64,000 bases of DNA from NCBI RefSeq assembly GCF_025153455.1, contig NZ_JANZNT010000002.1, positions 558,001 to 622,000 of the forward strand, given 5' to 3'. The position numbers were made by a program, and so were the translations under genes. Each line of letters opens with the position of its first letter. Position 1 is the first letter of the stretch. Source of the stretch: Sphingomonas sp. BGYR3. GTDB taxonomy: Bacteria; Pseudomonadota; Alphaproteobacteria; Sphingomonadales; Sphingomonadaceae. This document shows, one piece after another, positions 19,081 to 27,773 of this stretch. The notes beneath the pieces are model-generated. The model did no database searches. It worked only from the letters and a program-made list of their open reading frames with translations, and had not been told where the DNA came from.

Positions 19081-19467
19081 TCAGTGCCGATGCACCGATT
19101 TCAGCCAGTATCGCCCATCGCGATAATCGTCGAACAGGCCCTTGATGTCCGGGTGATCGACCGGCTCTTCGCTTTCGTCGACGACCAGGTTCTGCTGGCT
19201 GACATAGGCGACATAGCTCTGCTCGGCATTTTCGGCGAGCAGGTGGTAAAAGGGCTGGTCCTTGCGCGGCCGGATATCCTCGGGGATGGCCTGGTACCAT
19301 TCCTCGCTGTTGGCGAACACCGGATCGACGTCGAAAATGACGCCGCGAAAATCGAACAGGCGATGCCGCACGACATCACCGATCGCAAATCGGGCGGCCG
19401 ATATGGCGGGCATCGGCGGCACATTGTCCATCGACAGGTTGCCCGCGGGTCGTGAATCACTGGTCAT
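19081..19467 (-). CDS. hspQ: Heat shock protein HspQ
   Basis: A hemimethylated-DNA-binding/YccV-like domain protein of 128 residues. In enterobacteria HspQ is an adaptor and specificity factor of the Lon protease. The family core is complete: ARFAIGDVVRHRLFDFRGVIFDVDPVF, EEWYQAIP, the DQPFYHLLAEN motif and YVAYVSQQNLV. The alphaproteobacterial form differs from the E. coli one by the FANSEEWY insert. The start is uncertain: Met1 (19467) and Met13 (19431) are both possible because neither has a clear ribosome site. It precedes the GNAT gene on the same strand but is too far away to call an operon. Confidence 0.88.
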   Translation of the reverse strand: MTSDSRPAGNLSMDNVPPMPAISAARFAIGDVVRHRLFDFRGVIFDVDPVFANSEEWYQAIPEDIRPRKDQPFYHLLAENAEQSYVAYVSQQNLVVDESEEPVDHPDIKGLFDDYRDGRYWLKSVHRH

Positions 19468-19613
19468 AGGCTCAATTTAGGGGTTTGTGCGGTCGCAACA
19501 AGGGACGTGTTGCGCCAGGGATGACAGAGGCGCTTGTGCCCGGCCCATCCTTGCGTTAGAGGCGCGCCTTCATTCGACCGGCCAGGGGCATTTGGGTGCC
19601 CGTTCGCCTCTGC

Positions 19614-19703
<90 letters not shown>

Positions 19704-19783
19704 CTTCCCTGCTGCCATCATTCTACAAAGAGCCACGCTAGCCTCAGCATGGTGGTGACTGCCGGTGTCATCACGCTGGGCGG

Positions 19784-20287
19784 TCATTTCATGCGAAGCG
19801 ACAGGCCGGCGACCATCCATTCGACATGATCGGCCTGCGCGGCAATCCGCTGGTGCAGGCGGCCGGCATGGTCGCGGAACTGCCGGGCCAGCGCATTGTC
19901 GGGGACGATCCCTAGGCCGACCTCATTGCTGACCACGAAAACCGGGCAGGGCACGGCTGCCAGCGCATCGATCAGGCCATCTGCCGACATGTCGATATCC
20001 GCTTCGGCGATCAGCAGGTTGCTGAGCCACAGCGTCAGGCAATCGACCAGCAGCACGTTGCCGCTTGACCCGTGCACGCGAATGGCATCGGCCAGGTCGA
20101 CGGGCGCCTCCACCGTCATCCAGCGCGAATCCCGGTCAAGCCGATGCCGTTCGATGCGATCGGTCATTTCCGCGTCGAACGCTTGCGCCGTGGCGATGAA
20201 GATCAGTCGCCCGTCCGTCGCCTCCGCCATGGCTTGTGCCCGCCGGCTCTTGCCCGACCGCGCGCCGCCCAGAATGAATGTCAGCAC
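19784..20287 (-). CDS. cobU: Adenosylcobinamide kinase/adenosylcobinamide-phosphate guanylyltransferase
   Basis: A bifunctional enzyme of nucleotide-loop assembly (CobU; CobP in alphaproteobacterial naming): it phosphorylates adenosylcobinamide and then transfers GMP to make AdoCbi-GDP, the substrate of CobS. It has 167 residues. The P-loop GGARSGKS is at residues 7-14; the region around His46-His48 (RIERHRLDRD) contains the guanylylation His; LLVDCLTLWLSNLL and the VSNEVGLGIVPDN motif are intact. The start is GTG at 20287 behind an AGGCGG site. It is divergent from the riboswitch-controlled operon, so it is not itself downstream of that riboswitch. Confidence 0.93.
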   Translation of the reverse strand: MLTFILGGARSGKSRRAQAMAEATDGRLIFIATAQAFDAEMTDRIERHRLDRDSRWMTVEAPVDLADAIRVHGSSGNVLLVDCLTLWLSNLLIAEADIDMSADGLIDALAAVPCPVFVVSNEVGLGIVPDNALARQFRDHAGRLHQRIAAQADHVEWMVAGLSLRMK

Positions 20288-20336
20288 CCGTCGCCCGCCT
20301 TTCGCCTTGCGGGAGAGCCCGCATTATCCTAACCGG

Positions 20337-20525
20337 AGGCCGCGATTGGTTCCCGGAGACGGGATTAATAGGGAACGCGGAAGCGGGCGACCAGCCCGTA
20401 AGCCGCGGCTGTCCCCGCAACTGTGACCGGTGAGCGGTCGCTCCTTATGCCACTGGCCGGGCAACCGGCTGGGAAGGCGGAGCGGCCGCAGCGACCCGGG
20501 AGCCAGGAGACCTGCCAGCCGCAGT
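20337..20525 (+). promoter_or_regulatory. Cobalamin (AdoCbl) riboswitch
   Basis: The conserved core is easy to read: the GGTTCCC...GATTAATAGGGAAC P3-region pairing (20348-20376), GCTGTCCCCGCAACTGTGA (20408 onward), GCCACTGGCCGGG and GGGAAGGC, and the B12-box AGCCAGGAGACCTGCC at 20501-20516. It lies 150 bp upstream of btuB, with a small hairpin (CGAGG TTCTT CCTCG) between them that may belong to the expression platform. High adenosylcobalamin should switch off the whole downstream operon. The outer boundaries are approximate. Confidence 0.95.
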
Positions 20526-20678
20526 CGGTCCTTTGCGCGGACGGGGTGTTCAGCGTGATCGAGGTTCTTCCTCGCGTGACGACATCCGGTTGGGGTGGCA
20601 CGCGCGGATCAACGTCCGGCGACCCGTCTGTCGTGCTTTGCGCGCGTGCGGCCCCTTTGTTGTTCAAAAGGGGAAACC

Positions 20679-22610
20679 ATGCGCGTTGCATTCCTGAAAT
20701 CCACCATTTCGCTGTTCGTCCTGACCATTGCCGGCACTGCTCATGCGCAGGAGCAGGTGACGGAGGACGGGGCATCGCCCGTCATCGTCGTCACAGCCAA
20801 CCGCGGCGCCCAGCCGATCGACCGCGTTGGCCAGTCCGTGACGGTGATCGACGATGCCGAACTCACGCGCCGCCAGACCCAGACGGTCGCCGACGTGCTG
20901 CGCACCGTGCCGGGCGTGAGCATCGTTCGCAACGGCGGCGTCGGTGCGTCGACCGGCGTGTTCATCCGCGGTGCAGACAGCGATCAGACCGTGGCGCTGA
21001 TCGACGGGGTCAAGCTCAACGATCCATCCTCGCCGGGTGGCGGCTTCAACTTCGGCAACCTGCTGGTCGGCAATATCGAGCGGATCGAGGTCCTGCGCGG
21101 CCCATCGTCCGTTCTTTGGGGGAGTCAGGCGATCGGGGGTGTTGTCAACATGATCACGCGCGCGCCAACGGAGGCGCTGACCGTCAATGCGCGCGGGGAA
21201 TATGGCTGGCGCGATACAGGTCAGGTCGTTGGCAACATTGCGGGCAAGCTGGGGCCGCTGTCGGCCAGTGCCGGGGGTGGGTGGTTCCGCACCGATGGCC
21301 TGTCGGCGTTCAGCGAGGCGCGCGGCAGTACCGAGCTGGACGGTTACGAAAATCTGGGCGCCAATGCGAACCTGAACCTCGCCCTTGCCGAGGGCGTGTC
21401 GGTCGATGCGCGCGGATGGTATTCCGATGGCCGCGTCAATATCGACGGGTTTGCGCCCCCTGCCTTTGCGTTCGGGGATGTGAACGAGCAAGCCCGGACC
21501 CGCGAGTTCGTCGGCTATACCGGATTGAACGCCGCGCTGTTCGAGGGGCGTTTTCGCAACCGGCTGGGCTATGCCTATACCGACACCCGCCGCCGCAACA
21601 TCAGCCTGGATGAACCGGAAACCGAAACCTTTGCCGCCCATGGCCGTAACGAGCGGTTCGAATATCAGGGCGTGCTGGACATCGCCACGGGATTGCAGGC
21701 AACGGCCGGTGCGGAGCGCGAAACATCCCGCTATTCCACCAGCAGCTACGGCGCGCCTGCAACGGTCGGTCGGGCGCGGATCGACAGCGTCTATGGCCAG
21801 ATCGTCGCCAGCCCGGTTGGCGGACTGACCCTGACGGGCGGGGTCCGGCATGACGATCACAACCGGTTCGGCGGTGCCACGACGTTCGGCGGCAGCGGTG
21901 TGGTGGTCGTTGCAGAGACCGGCACCACCATCCGCGCCAGCTATGCCGAGGGGTTCAAGGCGCCGTCATTGTTCCAGTTGCAGAGCGATTTCGGTAATCA
22001 GCTGCTGCGCCCCGAACGGTCGAAGGGCTGGGATGCCGGCGTCACGCAGTCGCTGGTCGAAGGCGCGTTGCAGGCGAGCGCGACCTATTTCAAGCGCGAT
22101 TCAACCGACCTGATCGCCTTTATCTCCTGCACAGCACCGCTGACGGGCATCTGCGCCAACCGCCCGTCCGGCACGTACGACAATGTCGCCCGCGCGCGCG
22201 CCGAGGGGGTGGAGATCGGCGTGACCATGCAGCCGGTCGAGGCCCTGCGGTTTCAGGCGAACTATACCTATACCGACGCCACCAACCGGTCGCCGGGCGA
22301 CGCCAATTTCGGCAGGCAGCTGGTGCGGCGGCCGCAGCACAGCGTGACCGCGCTGATCGATTATCGCTGGTCGTTCGGCCTGGAAACGGGCGCGACGGTG
22401 ACGCATGTCGGATCAACCTTTGACAACGCCAGCAACAGCCGTGTGGTCGAGGGTTATGTTCTGGCTGATCTGCGTGCGGCCATGCCAGTCACCGAGCGGA
22501 TCGAGGTTTACGGCCGCGTAGAAAACCTGTTCGACGAACGCTATGAAACCGTCTTCCGCTATGGGACGCCCGGCCGGGCGGGATATGTCGGTGTCCGGCT
22601 GAGCTATTGA
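20679..22610 (+). CDS. btuB: Vitamin B12 TonB-dependent receptor BtuB
   Basis: An outer-membrane corrinoid receptor, 643 residues. The signal peptide ends at AHAQ (residues 21-24); the TonB box SPVIVVTAN is near residues 33-41. The plug domain carries the BtuB-like SVTVIDDAELTRRQTQTVADVLRTVPGVSIV, RGADSDQTVALIDGVKLNDPSSPGG and VLRGPSSVLWGSQAIGGVVNM segments. The barrel ends in the aromatic-terminated GYVGVRLSY. Its place as first gene behind a cobalamin riboswitch fixes the ligand as a corrinoid. AAAGGGG precedes ATG 20679; an earlier Met in frame lacks a signal peptide. Confidence 0.94.
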   Translation: MRVAFLKSTISLFVLTIAGTAHAQEQVTEDGASPVIVVTANRGAQPIDRVGQSVTVIDDAELTRRQTQTVADVLRTVPGVSIVRNGGVGASTGVFIRGADSDQTVALIDGVKLNDPSSPGGGFNFGNLLVGNIERIEVLRGPSSVLWGSQAIGGVVNMITRAPTEALTVNARGEYGWRDTGQVVGNIAGKLGPLSASAGGGWFRTDGLSAFSEARGSTELDGYENLGANANLNLALAEGVSVDARGWYSDGRVNIDGFAPPAFAFGDVNEQARTREFVGYTGLNAALFEGRFRNRLGYAYTDTRRRNISLDEPETETFAAHGRNERFEYQGVLDIATGLQATAGAERETSRYSTSSYGAPATVGRARIDSVYGQIVASPVGGLTLTGGVRHDDHNRFGGATTFGGSGVVVVAETGTTIRASYAEGFKAPSLFQLQSDFGNQLLRPERSKGWDAGVTQSLVEGALQASATYFKRDSTDLIAFISCTAPLTGICANRPSGTYDNVARARAEGVEIGVTMQPVEALRFQANYTYTDATNRSPGDANFGRQLVRRPQHSVTALIDYRWSFGLETGATVTHVGSTFDNASNSRVVEGYVLADLRAAMPVTERIEVYGRVENLFDERYETVFRYGTPGRAGYVGVRLSY

Positions 22611-22612
22611 GC

Positions 22613-23635
22613 ATGACCATCGCGCGCGTCCCGGTTCAGCCATTTGCCGTCCATGGCGGGCGGCTGGACCGGGCGCGCGCGCTGTTGCCGGAGGTGGCCG
22701 AGTGGACGGACCTGTCCACCGGCATCGCCCCATGGCCCTATCCAGTGCGGATCGACGCGGGCTGCATGACGGCATTGCCCGATCCCGCTGACCTGTCGCG
22801 GCTGGAGACGGTGGCTGCCCGTGTGTTCGGGACGTCGCCGGACCGGGTTGCAGCGGTTCCGGGGACGGACATCGCCCTGCGGCTGATCGGCACAGTGCTG
22901 GACGGCCCGGCGGCGTATCGTGCCCCCGGATATTCCGGTCATCGGGCGATGTGGCCCGCCGGGCAGGCCGCATCCTTCGGTGGCCCTGACCTGGGCGACC
23001 TGAACGACCTGTCCGGGCGGGACGGCCATGTCATTCTTGCCCGGCCCAACAATCCGGATGGATGGATTGCGGACCGTGCGGCATTGCTGGCGCTGGCGGA
23101 ACGGCTGGCGGCGCGCGGCAGAGTGTTGATCGTCGATGAAGCCTTTGCCGATGCGGAGCCGGACGACAGCCTGGCCGGGCATGACGTGCCGGGGCTGATC
23201 GTGCTGCGGTCCTTTGGCAAGTTTTTCGGGCTGGCCGGATTGCGGCTGGGCTGCGTCATCGCCGCGCCGAAGATGCTGGCGCGGGTGCGCGCGCTGCTGG
23301 GCGATTGGCCCGTCGCTGCGCCCGCACTGGTCGCGGGCCTTGCCGCCTATGCCGACGCGGCATGGCAGGCGGCGCAGCGCGCGCGGCTGATCAACGGGTC
23401 GCAGCGGATGGCCGACCTGATCGCCGGACATGGCCTGATCATCCGGGGGCGGACGCCGTACTTCACCCTGATCGAGAGCGGGGATCGGGACGCCCTGTTC
23501 GACCACCTGATCCGGGCGGGCATCCTGACCCGGCCATTTGCCGATCAGCCCCACTGGCTCCGCATCGGATTGCCGGGCAAGGAAGCGGACTGGACCCGGC
23601 TGCAACGCGCCCTGACGCAATGGAGGACAGCATGA
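22613..23635 (+). CDS. cobD: Threonine-phosphate decarboxylase
   Basis: A PLP enzyme of the aminotransferase class I/II fold that makes (R)-1-amino-2-propanol O-2-phosphate, the linker attached to the corrin by CbiB. This is CobD in Salmonella naming and CobC in Pseudomonas/alphaproteobacterial naming. It has 340 residues from ATG 22613 and a short HGG motif near the N-terminus. The ARPNNPDG segment (Asn147) contacts PLP, IVDEAFAD contains Asp175, and RSFGKFFGLAGLRLG holds the Schiff-base Lys203. A TTG at 22607 overlapping the btuB stop is an alternative start. Its stop overlaps the next ATG (ATGA). Confidence 0.92.
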   Translation: MTIARVPVQPFAVHGGRLDRARALLPEVAEWTDLSTGIAPWPYPVRIDAGCMTALPDPADLSRLETVAARVFGTSPDRVAAVPGTDIALRLIGTVLDGPAAYRAPGYSGHRAMWPAGQAASFGGPDLGDLNDLSGRDGHVILARPNNPDGWIADRAALLALAERLAARGRVLIVDEAFADAEPDDSLAGHDVPGLIVLRSFGKFFGLAGLRLGCVIAAPKMLARVRALLGDWPVAAPALVAGLAAYADAAWQAAQRARLINGSQRMADLIAGHGLIIRGRTPYFTLIESGDRDALFDHLIRAGILTRPFADQPHWLRIGLPGKEADWTRLQRALTQWRTA

Positions 23636-24243
23636 CCGAACAACCCGAGGATTATGCCCGTCACAACGCCCGGATGAAGCGCGTTCAGGCGGCCCGCGAA
23701 CGCATACAGGCGCGCCACACGCTGGAGCGCGGCCTGCTGATCGTCCACACCGGCAATGGCAAGGGCAAATCTTCCTCTGCCTTTGGCATGGCCATCCGCA
23801 GCCTGGGCTGGGGGATGAAAGTCGGCATCGTGCAATATGTGAAGGGCAGTTGGGAAACGGGCGAAAAGACGTTCTTTCAGGCCAATCCCGACCTGCTGAC
23901 CTTTGAGGTGATGGGGGAGGGCTTTACCTGGGACACGCAGGACCGCGCGCGGGATATCGCCGCTGCGCGCGCCGCATGGGAACGGTCGAAGGAACTGATC
24001 CTCGACCCCGAATATGATTTCGTGATCCTGGACGAACTCAACATCGTGCTGCGCCAGGATACGCTGCCGATCGACGAGATTGTCGCGTTCCTGAAGGACC
24101 GCCCGCTGACCAAGCATATCTGCATCACCGGGCGCGGGGCCAAGGACTCGCTGATCGAGATTGCCGATCTGGTCACCGAATTCGGCGAGGTGAAGCATCC
24201 GTACAAGGCGGGGTTCAAGGCGCAGAAGGGGGTCGAATATTGA
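23632..24243 (+). CDS. cobO: Corrinoid adenosyltransferase, CobA/CobO type
   Basis: Transfers the adenosyl group of ATP to cob(I)alamin or cob(I)yrinic acid diamide. It has 203 residues. The P-loop HTGNGKGKS is at residues 39-47 (the atypical GNGKGK form of this family), KVGIVQYVKGSWETGE and VMGEGFTWDTQD follow, and the LDELNIVL motif is the Walker B equivalent. ITGRGAKDSLIEIADLVTE and the C-terminal HPYKAGFKAQKGVEY are characteristic. This is the CobA/CobO family and not PduO. It is coupled to cobD upstream by an ATGA overlap and to btuF downstream by TTGA. Confidence 0.95.
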   Translation: MTEQPEDYARHNARMKRVQAARERIQARHTLERGLLIVHTGNGKGKSSSAFGMAIRSLGWGMKVGIVQYVKGSWETGEKTFFQANPDLLTFEVMGEGFTWDTQDRARDIAAARAAWERSKELILDPEYDFVILDELNIVLRQDTLPIDEIVAFLKDRPLTKHICITGRGAKDSLIEIADLVTEFGEVKHPYKAGFKAQKGVEY

Positions 24244-25103
24244 TCCGTGCCGCGTGCCTGATGCTGGCGGCGGTGGCGGTGACCGCGTGCGGGGCCGATC
24301 CCGTGCCGCGCCCGGCGGCGCGCACTGCGCCGGTACGCGGCCTGCCCCGGATCGTGTCGATCAATCCGTGCGTCGATGCCGTCCTGATGCACGTTGCCGA
24401 CCCGCGCCAGATTGCCGGGATCAGCCATTATTCGCAGGATCCGCGCGCCACTTCCGTCCCGCTGGCCTGGGCCAAGCGGTTCCGGGCAACGTCGGGAACG
24501 GCAGAGGAGGTGGTGGCGCTGGCCCCCGATCTGGTCCTTGCGGGCGGCCATGTTGCGCCATCGACGCTGATCGCGCTGGACCGGATGGGCATTCCGATCG
24601 TGCAGATCGGCATTCCGGAAACGGTCGCGGAAAGCGTGGAACAGGTGCGCCAGATTGCCGATGCCGTCCGCCGTCCCGCCGCCGGTGCGGCGCTGGCCCG
24701 CCGGATCGAGGATGCCGTCGCCCGTGCCGCGCCCGCCCGTGCCGCGCCCGGTGGCGCAGCGCCGGTGCCTGCCCTGATCTGGCAGGGCGGAGGATTGGTG
24801 CCGGGTACGGGCACGCTGGCCGATGACCTGTTGAACCGCACGGGATACCGCAACATGAGCGCCGATTACGGCCTGAAACAATGGGATGTCCTGCCCCTGG
24901 AACCGATGGTGGCGCGCCCGCCGCGGGTGCTGTTTTCCGTCGGCACCGCGGAGCGGCAGGACCGGATGCTGGGTCATCCGGTGTTGGCGGGACTGAACCG
25001 GCGCATTGCCATTCGCGATTATCCCGAACGGCTGCTGCATTGCGGCGGGCCGACGATCATCGATGCGGCGGGCCAGCTGGCCCGCGCGCGGCAGTCGCTG
25101 TGA
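24240..25103 (+). CDS. btuF: Corrinoid ABC transporter substrate-binding lipoprotein BtuF
   Basis: A periplasmic binding protein of the cluster A-2 (FhuD/BtuF) type. Translation begins at TTG 24240, overlapping the cobO stop. The N-terminus MIRAACLMLAAVAVTACGA is a lipoprotein signal with Cys17 in VTAC. The fold then shows IVSINPCVDAVLM (the SLxP-like first strand), EEVVALAPDLVLAGG, the long backbone helix and a C-terminal lobe. It is 287 residues, a usual length. FhuD-like siderophore binding is a family alternative, but position inside the riboswitch operon followed by btuC and btuD favours corrinoids. Confidence 0.88.
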   Translation: MIRAACLMLAAVAVTACGADPVPRPAARTAPVRGLPRIVSINPCVDAVLMHVADPRQIAGISHYSQDPRATSVPLAWAKRFRATSGTAEEVVALAPDLVLAGGHVAPSTLIALDRMGIPIVQIGIPETVAESVEQVRQIADAVRRPAAGAALARRIEDAVARAAPARAAPGGAAPVPALIWQGGGLVPGTGTLADDLLNRTGYRNMSADYGLKQWDVLPLEPMVARPPRVLFSVGTAERQDRMLGHPVLAGLNRRIAIRDYPERLLHCGGPTIIDAAGQLARARQSL

Positions 25104-26071
25104 TGCGTGCGGTCCGGCTCAATCTGGCGCTGATCGCCGGGATCCTGCTGGCCATGCTGGTATCGCTGATCGCGGGCAAGGTCTGGATCCCGCTCGACGC
25201 CTGGGCCGCGGGCGATCCGCGCTGGCCGATCATTGCCGAACTGCGCCTGCCGCGCACGATGCTGGCCGGACTGGTCGGGGCGGGGCTGGGTATTTCCGGG
25301 GCGGTGATGCAGGGATATCTGCGCAATCCGCTGGCCGATCCCGGACTGTTCGGCGTGTCGGCGGGCGCGGCGCTGGGTGCCGTCCTGTCGCTCTATTTCG
25401 GCTATGCAGCCTCCGCCTGGCTGTTGCCGGGCTTTGCGCTGACCGGCGCTGCACTGACCATGGCGCTGCTCGCGCTGATCGTCGGGCGGTCGGGCAGCGT
25501 CACGGTGTTCACGCTGGCGGGCGTGATCGTGTCCAGCATTGCCGGATCGCTGACCGCGCTGGCGATCAGCCTGGCCCCGACGCCGTTCGCCACGTCGCAG
25601 ATCGTCACCTGGCTGATGGGTGCGCTGACCGATCGCAGCTGGAACGATGTCTGGCTGGCCCTGCCGCTGATCGGGCTGGGCATCGCGCTGCTTGCCCTGA
25701 CCGCGCGGACGCTGGATGCGCTGACGCTTGGCGAAAGCGCAGCGCGGTCAATGGGGGTAGAGCCGCTCCGCCTGCAATTGCTGGTCGTGATCGGCGTTGC
25801 GCTGTGCGTCGGGGCGTCGGTGGCGACGGCGGGGGTGATCGGCTTTGTCGGCCTGATCGTGCCGCATATCGTAAGGCCGTTCGTCGGCAACCGGCCATCG
25901 GCGGTGCTGCTGCCCGCGGCGCTGGCGGGGGCGTTGCTGCTGATCGTTGCCGACAGCCTGGTGCGGGCGATGCCGACGGTCAGCGAACTGCGCCTGGGCA
26001 TCGCCATGTCGATGCTGGGCGGCCCGTTCTTCCTGATCCTGTTGGTCCGGATGCGGCGGAGGCTCGCATGA
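25103..26071 (+). CDS. btuC: Corrinoid ABC transporter permease BtuC
   Basis: An inner-membrane permease of the FecCD/BtuC family, 322 residues with about ten TM helices. The signature RLPRTMLAGLVGAGLGISGAVMQ is followed by RNPLADPGLFGVSAGAALGAV. The later FVGLIVPHIVRPFVGNRP segment is the coupling region that contacts the ATPase, and the C-terminal AMPTVSELRLGIAMSMLGGPFFLILL is typical. The start ATG overlaps the btuF stop by one base (TGATG). Its specificity for corrinoids is inferred from the operon. Confidence 0.92.
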   Translation: MRAVRLNLALIAGILLAMLVSLIAGKVWIPLDAWAAGDPRWPIIAELRLPRTMLAGLVGAGLGISGAVMQGYLRNPLADPGLFGVSAGAALGAVLSLYFGYAASAWLLPGFALTGAALTMALLALIVGRSGSVTVFTLAGVIVSSIAGSLTALAISLAPTPFATSQIVTWLMGALTDRSWNDVWLALPLIGLGIALLALTARTLDALTLGESAARSMGVEPLRLQLLVVIGVALCVGASVATAGVIGFVGLIVPHIVRPFVGNRPSAVLLPAALAGALLLIVADSLVRAMPTVSELRLGIAMSMLGGPFFLILLVRMRRRLA

Positions 26072-26850
26072 GCATGCTTGCGGCGGAACAATTGAGCCTG
26101 TCGCTGGGCGGCCGCGCGATCCTGCGCGATGTTAGTGCGACGTTCCGGCCGGGCGAGGTGACGGCGCTGCTTGGTCCGAACGGGGCGGGCAAATCGACGC
26201 TGCTCGCCTGTCTGGCCGGGCTGCGGCAGCCCGATGGCGGGCAGGTGCTGGTGAACGGTCAGCCGCGCGCTGCCCTGTCGCGGCGGGAGCTGGGCCGTCG
26301 CATCGGCCTGTTGCCGCAGGTGGCGGACGTGCACTGGGACGTGGATGTGGCGACGCTGGTCGCGCTTGGCCGCTATCCGCACCGCGCGCGCTGGGGCGAG
26401 ACGGCGGCCGACCGGGCGGCCGTGGTGCGGGCGATGGCCGCAACCGATGTGACGCAGTTCGCCGGTCGCCCCGTATCCGCCCTGTCCGGCGGCGAACGGG
26501 CGCGGGTACTGCTCGCCCGCGTGCTGGCGGGGGAGCCGGAATGGCTGCTGGCAGATGAGCCGCTCGCCAATCTGGATCCCGCGCATCAGCATGACGCGCT
26601 GGAATGCCTGCGCGCCGTGGCGGGGGCGGGTGCGGGGGTCGTCGTCGTGCTGCACGATCTCAATCACGCGCTGCGCATTGCCGACCGGGTCGTGCTGATG
26701 GCAGACGGCGTGGTCGTGGCACAGGGGGACGCCGATGCCGTGCTGACGCCGGATCGCATCCGCGCGACCTATGGCGTCAGGGTGGAGCGTGCCGTGACGG
26801 CCAGCGGTCAACCGGTGATCGTGGCGACGGGCCGGGCCGGCACTGGATGA
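26068..26850 (+). CDS. btuD: Corrinoid ABC transporter ATPase BtuD
   Basis: An ATP-binding subunit of 260 residues. Walker A is GPNGAGKST at 36-44, the Q-loop lies in LLPQVADVHW, the signature LSGGERARVLLARVL begins at residue 139, Walker B is LLADEP at 160-165, and the H-loop is VLHDLNHAL. It belongs to the FepC/BtuD group. The start ATG overlaps the btuC stop (ATGA), and its stop overlaps the cbiB start in the same way. With btuB, btuF and btuC it completes a dedicated import route. Confidence 0.93.
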   Translation: MSMLAAEQLSLSLGGRAILRDVSATFRPGEVTALLGPNGAGKSTLLACLAGLRQPDGGQVLVNGQPRAALSRRELGRRIGLLPQVADVHWDVDVATLVALGRYPHRARWGETAADRAAVVRAMAATDVTQFAGRPVSALSGGERARVLLARVLAGEPEWLLADEPLANLDPAHQHDALECLRAVAGAGAGVVVVLHDLNHALRIADRVVLMADGVVVAQGDADAVLTPDRIRATYGVRVERAVTASGQPVIVATGRAGTG

Positions 26851-27773
26851 TCGCGCGGCCGGAACAGCTGCTGATCGCGCTGATCGGAGAGGCGGCGGTC
26901 GGCTATCCCGCCGCGCTGTTTGCCGCCATCGGCCACCCCGTGACCTGGATGGGCGCGGGGATCGGCGTGCTGGATCGCGGGTGGAACCGGGGTGGTCCGG
27001 CGCGTCGCCGGGCGGCGGGGGTGGCGGTGATGCTGTTGCTGATCGCGGTGGCGGCGGGCGCTGGCTGGGCGGTCGAGATGATTGCTGGCGGGGGATGGGG
27101 CGTTGCTGTTGTGATCCTGATCGCCACCACCGGGCTGGCCCAGCGCAGCCTGGACGATCATGTCCGGGCGGTGGCGCGGCCCTTGCTGGCGGGGAATCTG
27201 TCCGGTGCGCGGCTGGCGGTCGGCCGGATCGTCGGGCGGGATACCGATGCGCTGGACGAGCGGGGCGTTGCACTGGCCGCAACCGAAAGCCTGGCCGAAA
27301 GCCTGTGCGACGGGGTGGTGGCGCCTGCCCTGTGGTTCCTGATCGCGGGATTGCCGGGTCTGCTGGTGTGCAAGGCCATCAATACGGCGGATTCGATGAT
27401 CGGGCACCGGGATGATCGCTATCGCTGGTTCGGCTGGGCCGCGGCGCGGCTGGACGATGGGGTCAACTGGGTCCCTGCGCGTCTGTCCGGCCTGCTGGTC
27501 GCGGTGGCGGGCGGGGGCGGGATTGCGGTGATGCTGCGCGATGCGCGCCGCCACGCATCCCCCAATGGCGGCTGGCCGGAGGCGGCGATGGCGGGCGCGC
27601 TGCACCGTCGGCTGGGCGGGCCGGTGCGCTATGATGGCGAGATGGCGGATCGGGCCTGGCTGGGGGATGGGCCGCTGCCCGATGCCGCCGATCTGGGCCG
27701 GGCGCTGCGGATCTATCGCCGGGCGTGCCTGCTGTTATGGCTGATGGTCGGGGTGGTCGCATGGGCGCGCTGA
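26847..27773 (+). CDS. cbiB: Adenosylcobinamide-phosphate synthase CbiB
   Basis: A membrane enzyme (CbiB; CobD in alphaproteobacterial naming) that attaches aminopropanol or its phosphate to adenosylcobyric acid. It has 308 residues and four to five TM segments. Family motifs: GYPAALFAAIGHPVTWMG near the N-terminus, VGRDTDALDERGVALAATESLAES (with the RDTxxL...E pattern), CDGVVAPALWF, and the INTADSMIGHRDDRYRWFGWAAARLDD block, followed by NGGWPEAAMAGAL. It is coupled to btuD by ATGA and overlaps cobQ by 13 bases. Confidence 0.94.
   Translation: MIARPEQLLIALIGEAAVGYPAALFAAIGHPVTWMGAGIGVLDRGWNRGGPARRRAAGVAVMLLLIAVAAGAGWAVEMIAGGGWGVAVVILIATTGLAQRSLDDHVRAVARPLLAGNLSGARLAVGRIVGRDTDALDERGVALAATESLAESLCDGVVAPALWFLIAGLPGLLVCKAINTADSMIGHRDDRYRWFGWAAARLDDGVNWVPARLSGLLVAVAGGGGIAVMLRDARRHASPNGGWPEAAMAGALHRRLGGPVRYDGEMADRAWLGDGPLPDAADLGRALRIYRRACLLLWLMVGVVAWAR

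Noticed and set aside
24240..26850. The BtuF/C/D-like transporter as a haem or siderophore importer
   Set aside because: The proteins alone could be read that way, but they are translationally coupled inside a cobalamin-riboswitch operon between cobO and cbiB, which makes corrinoid import far more likely.
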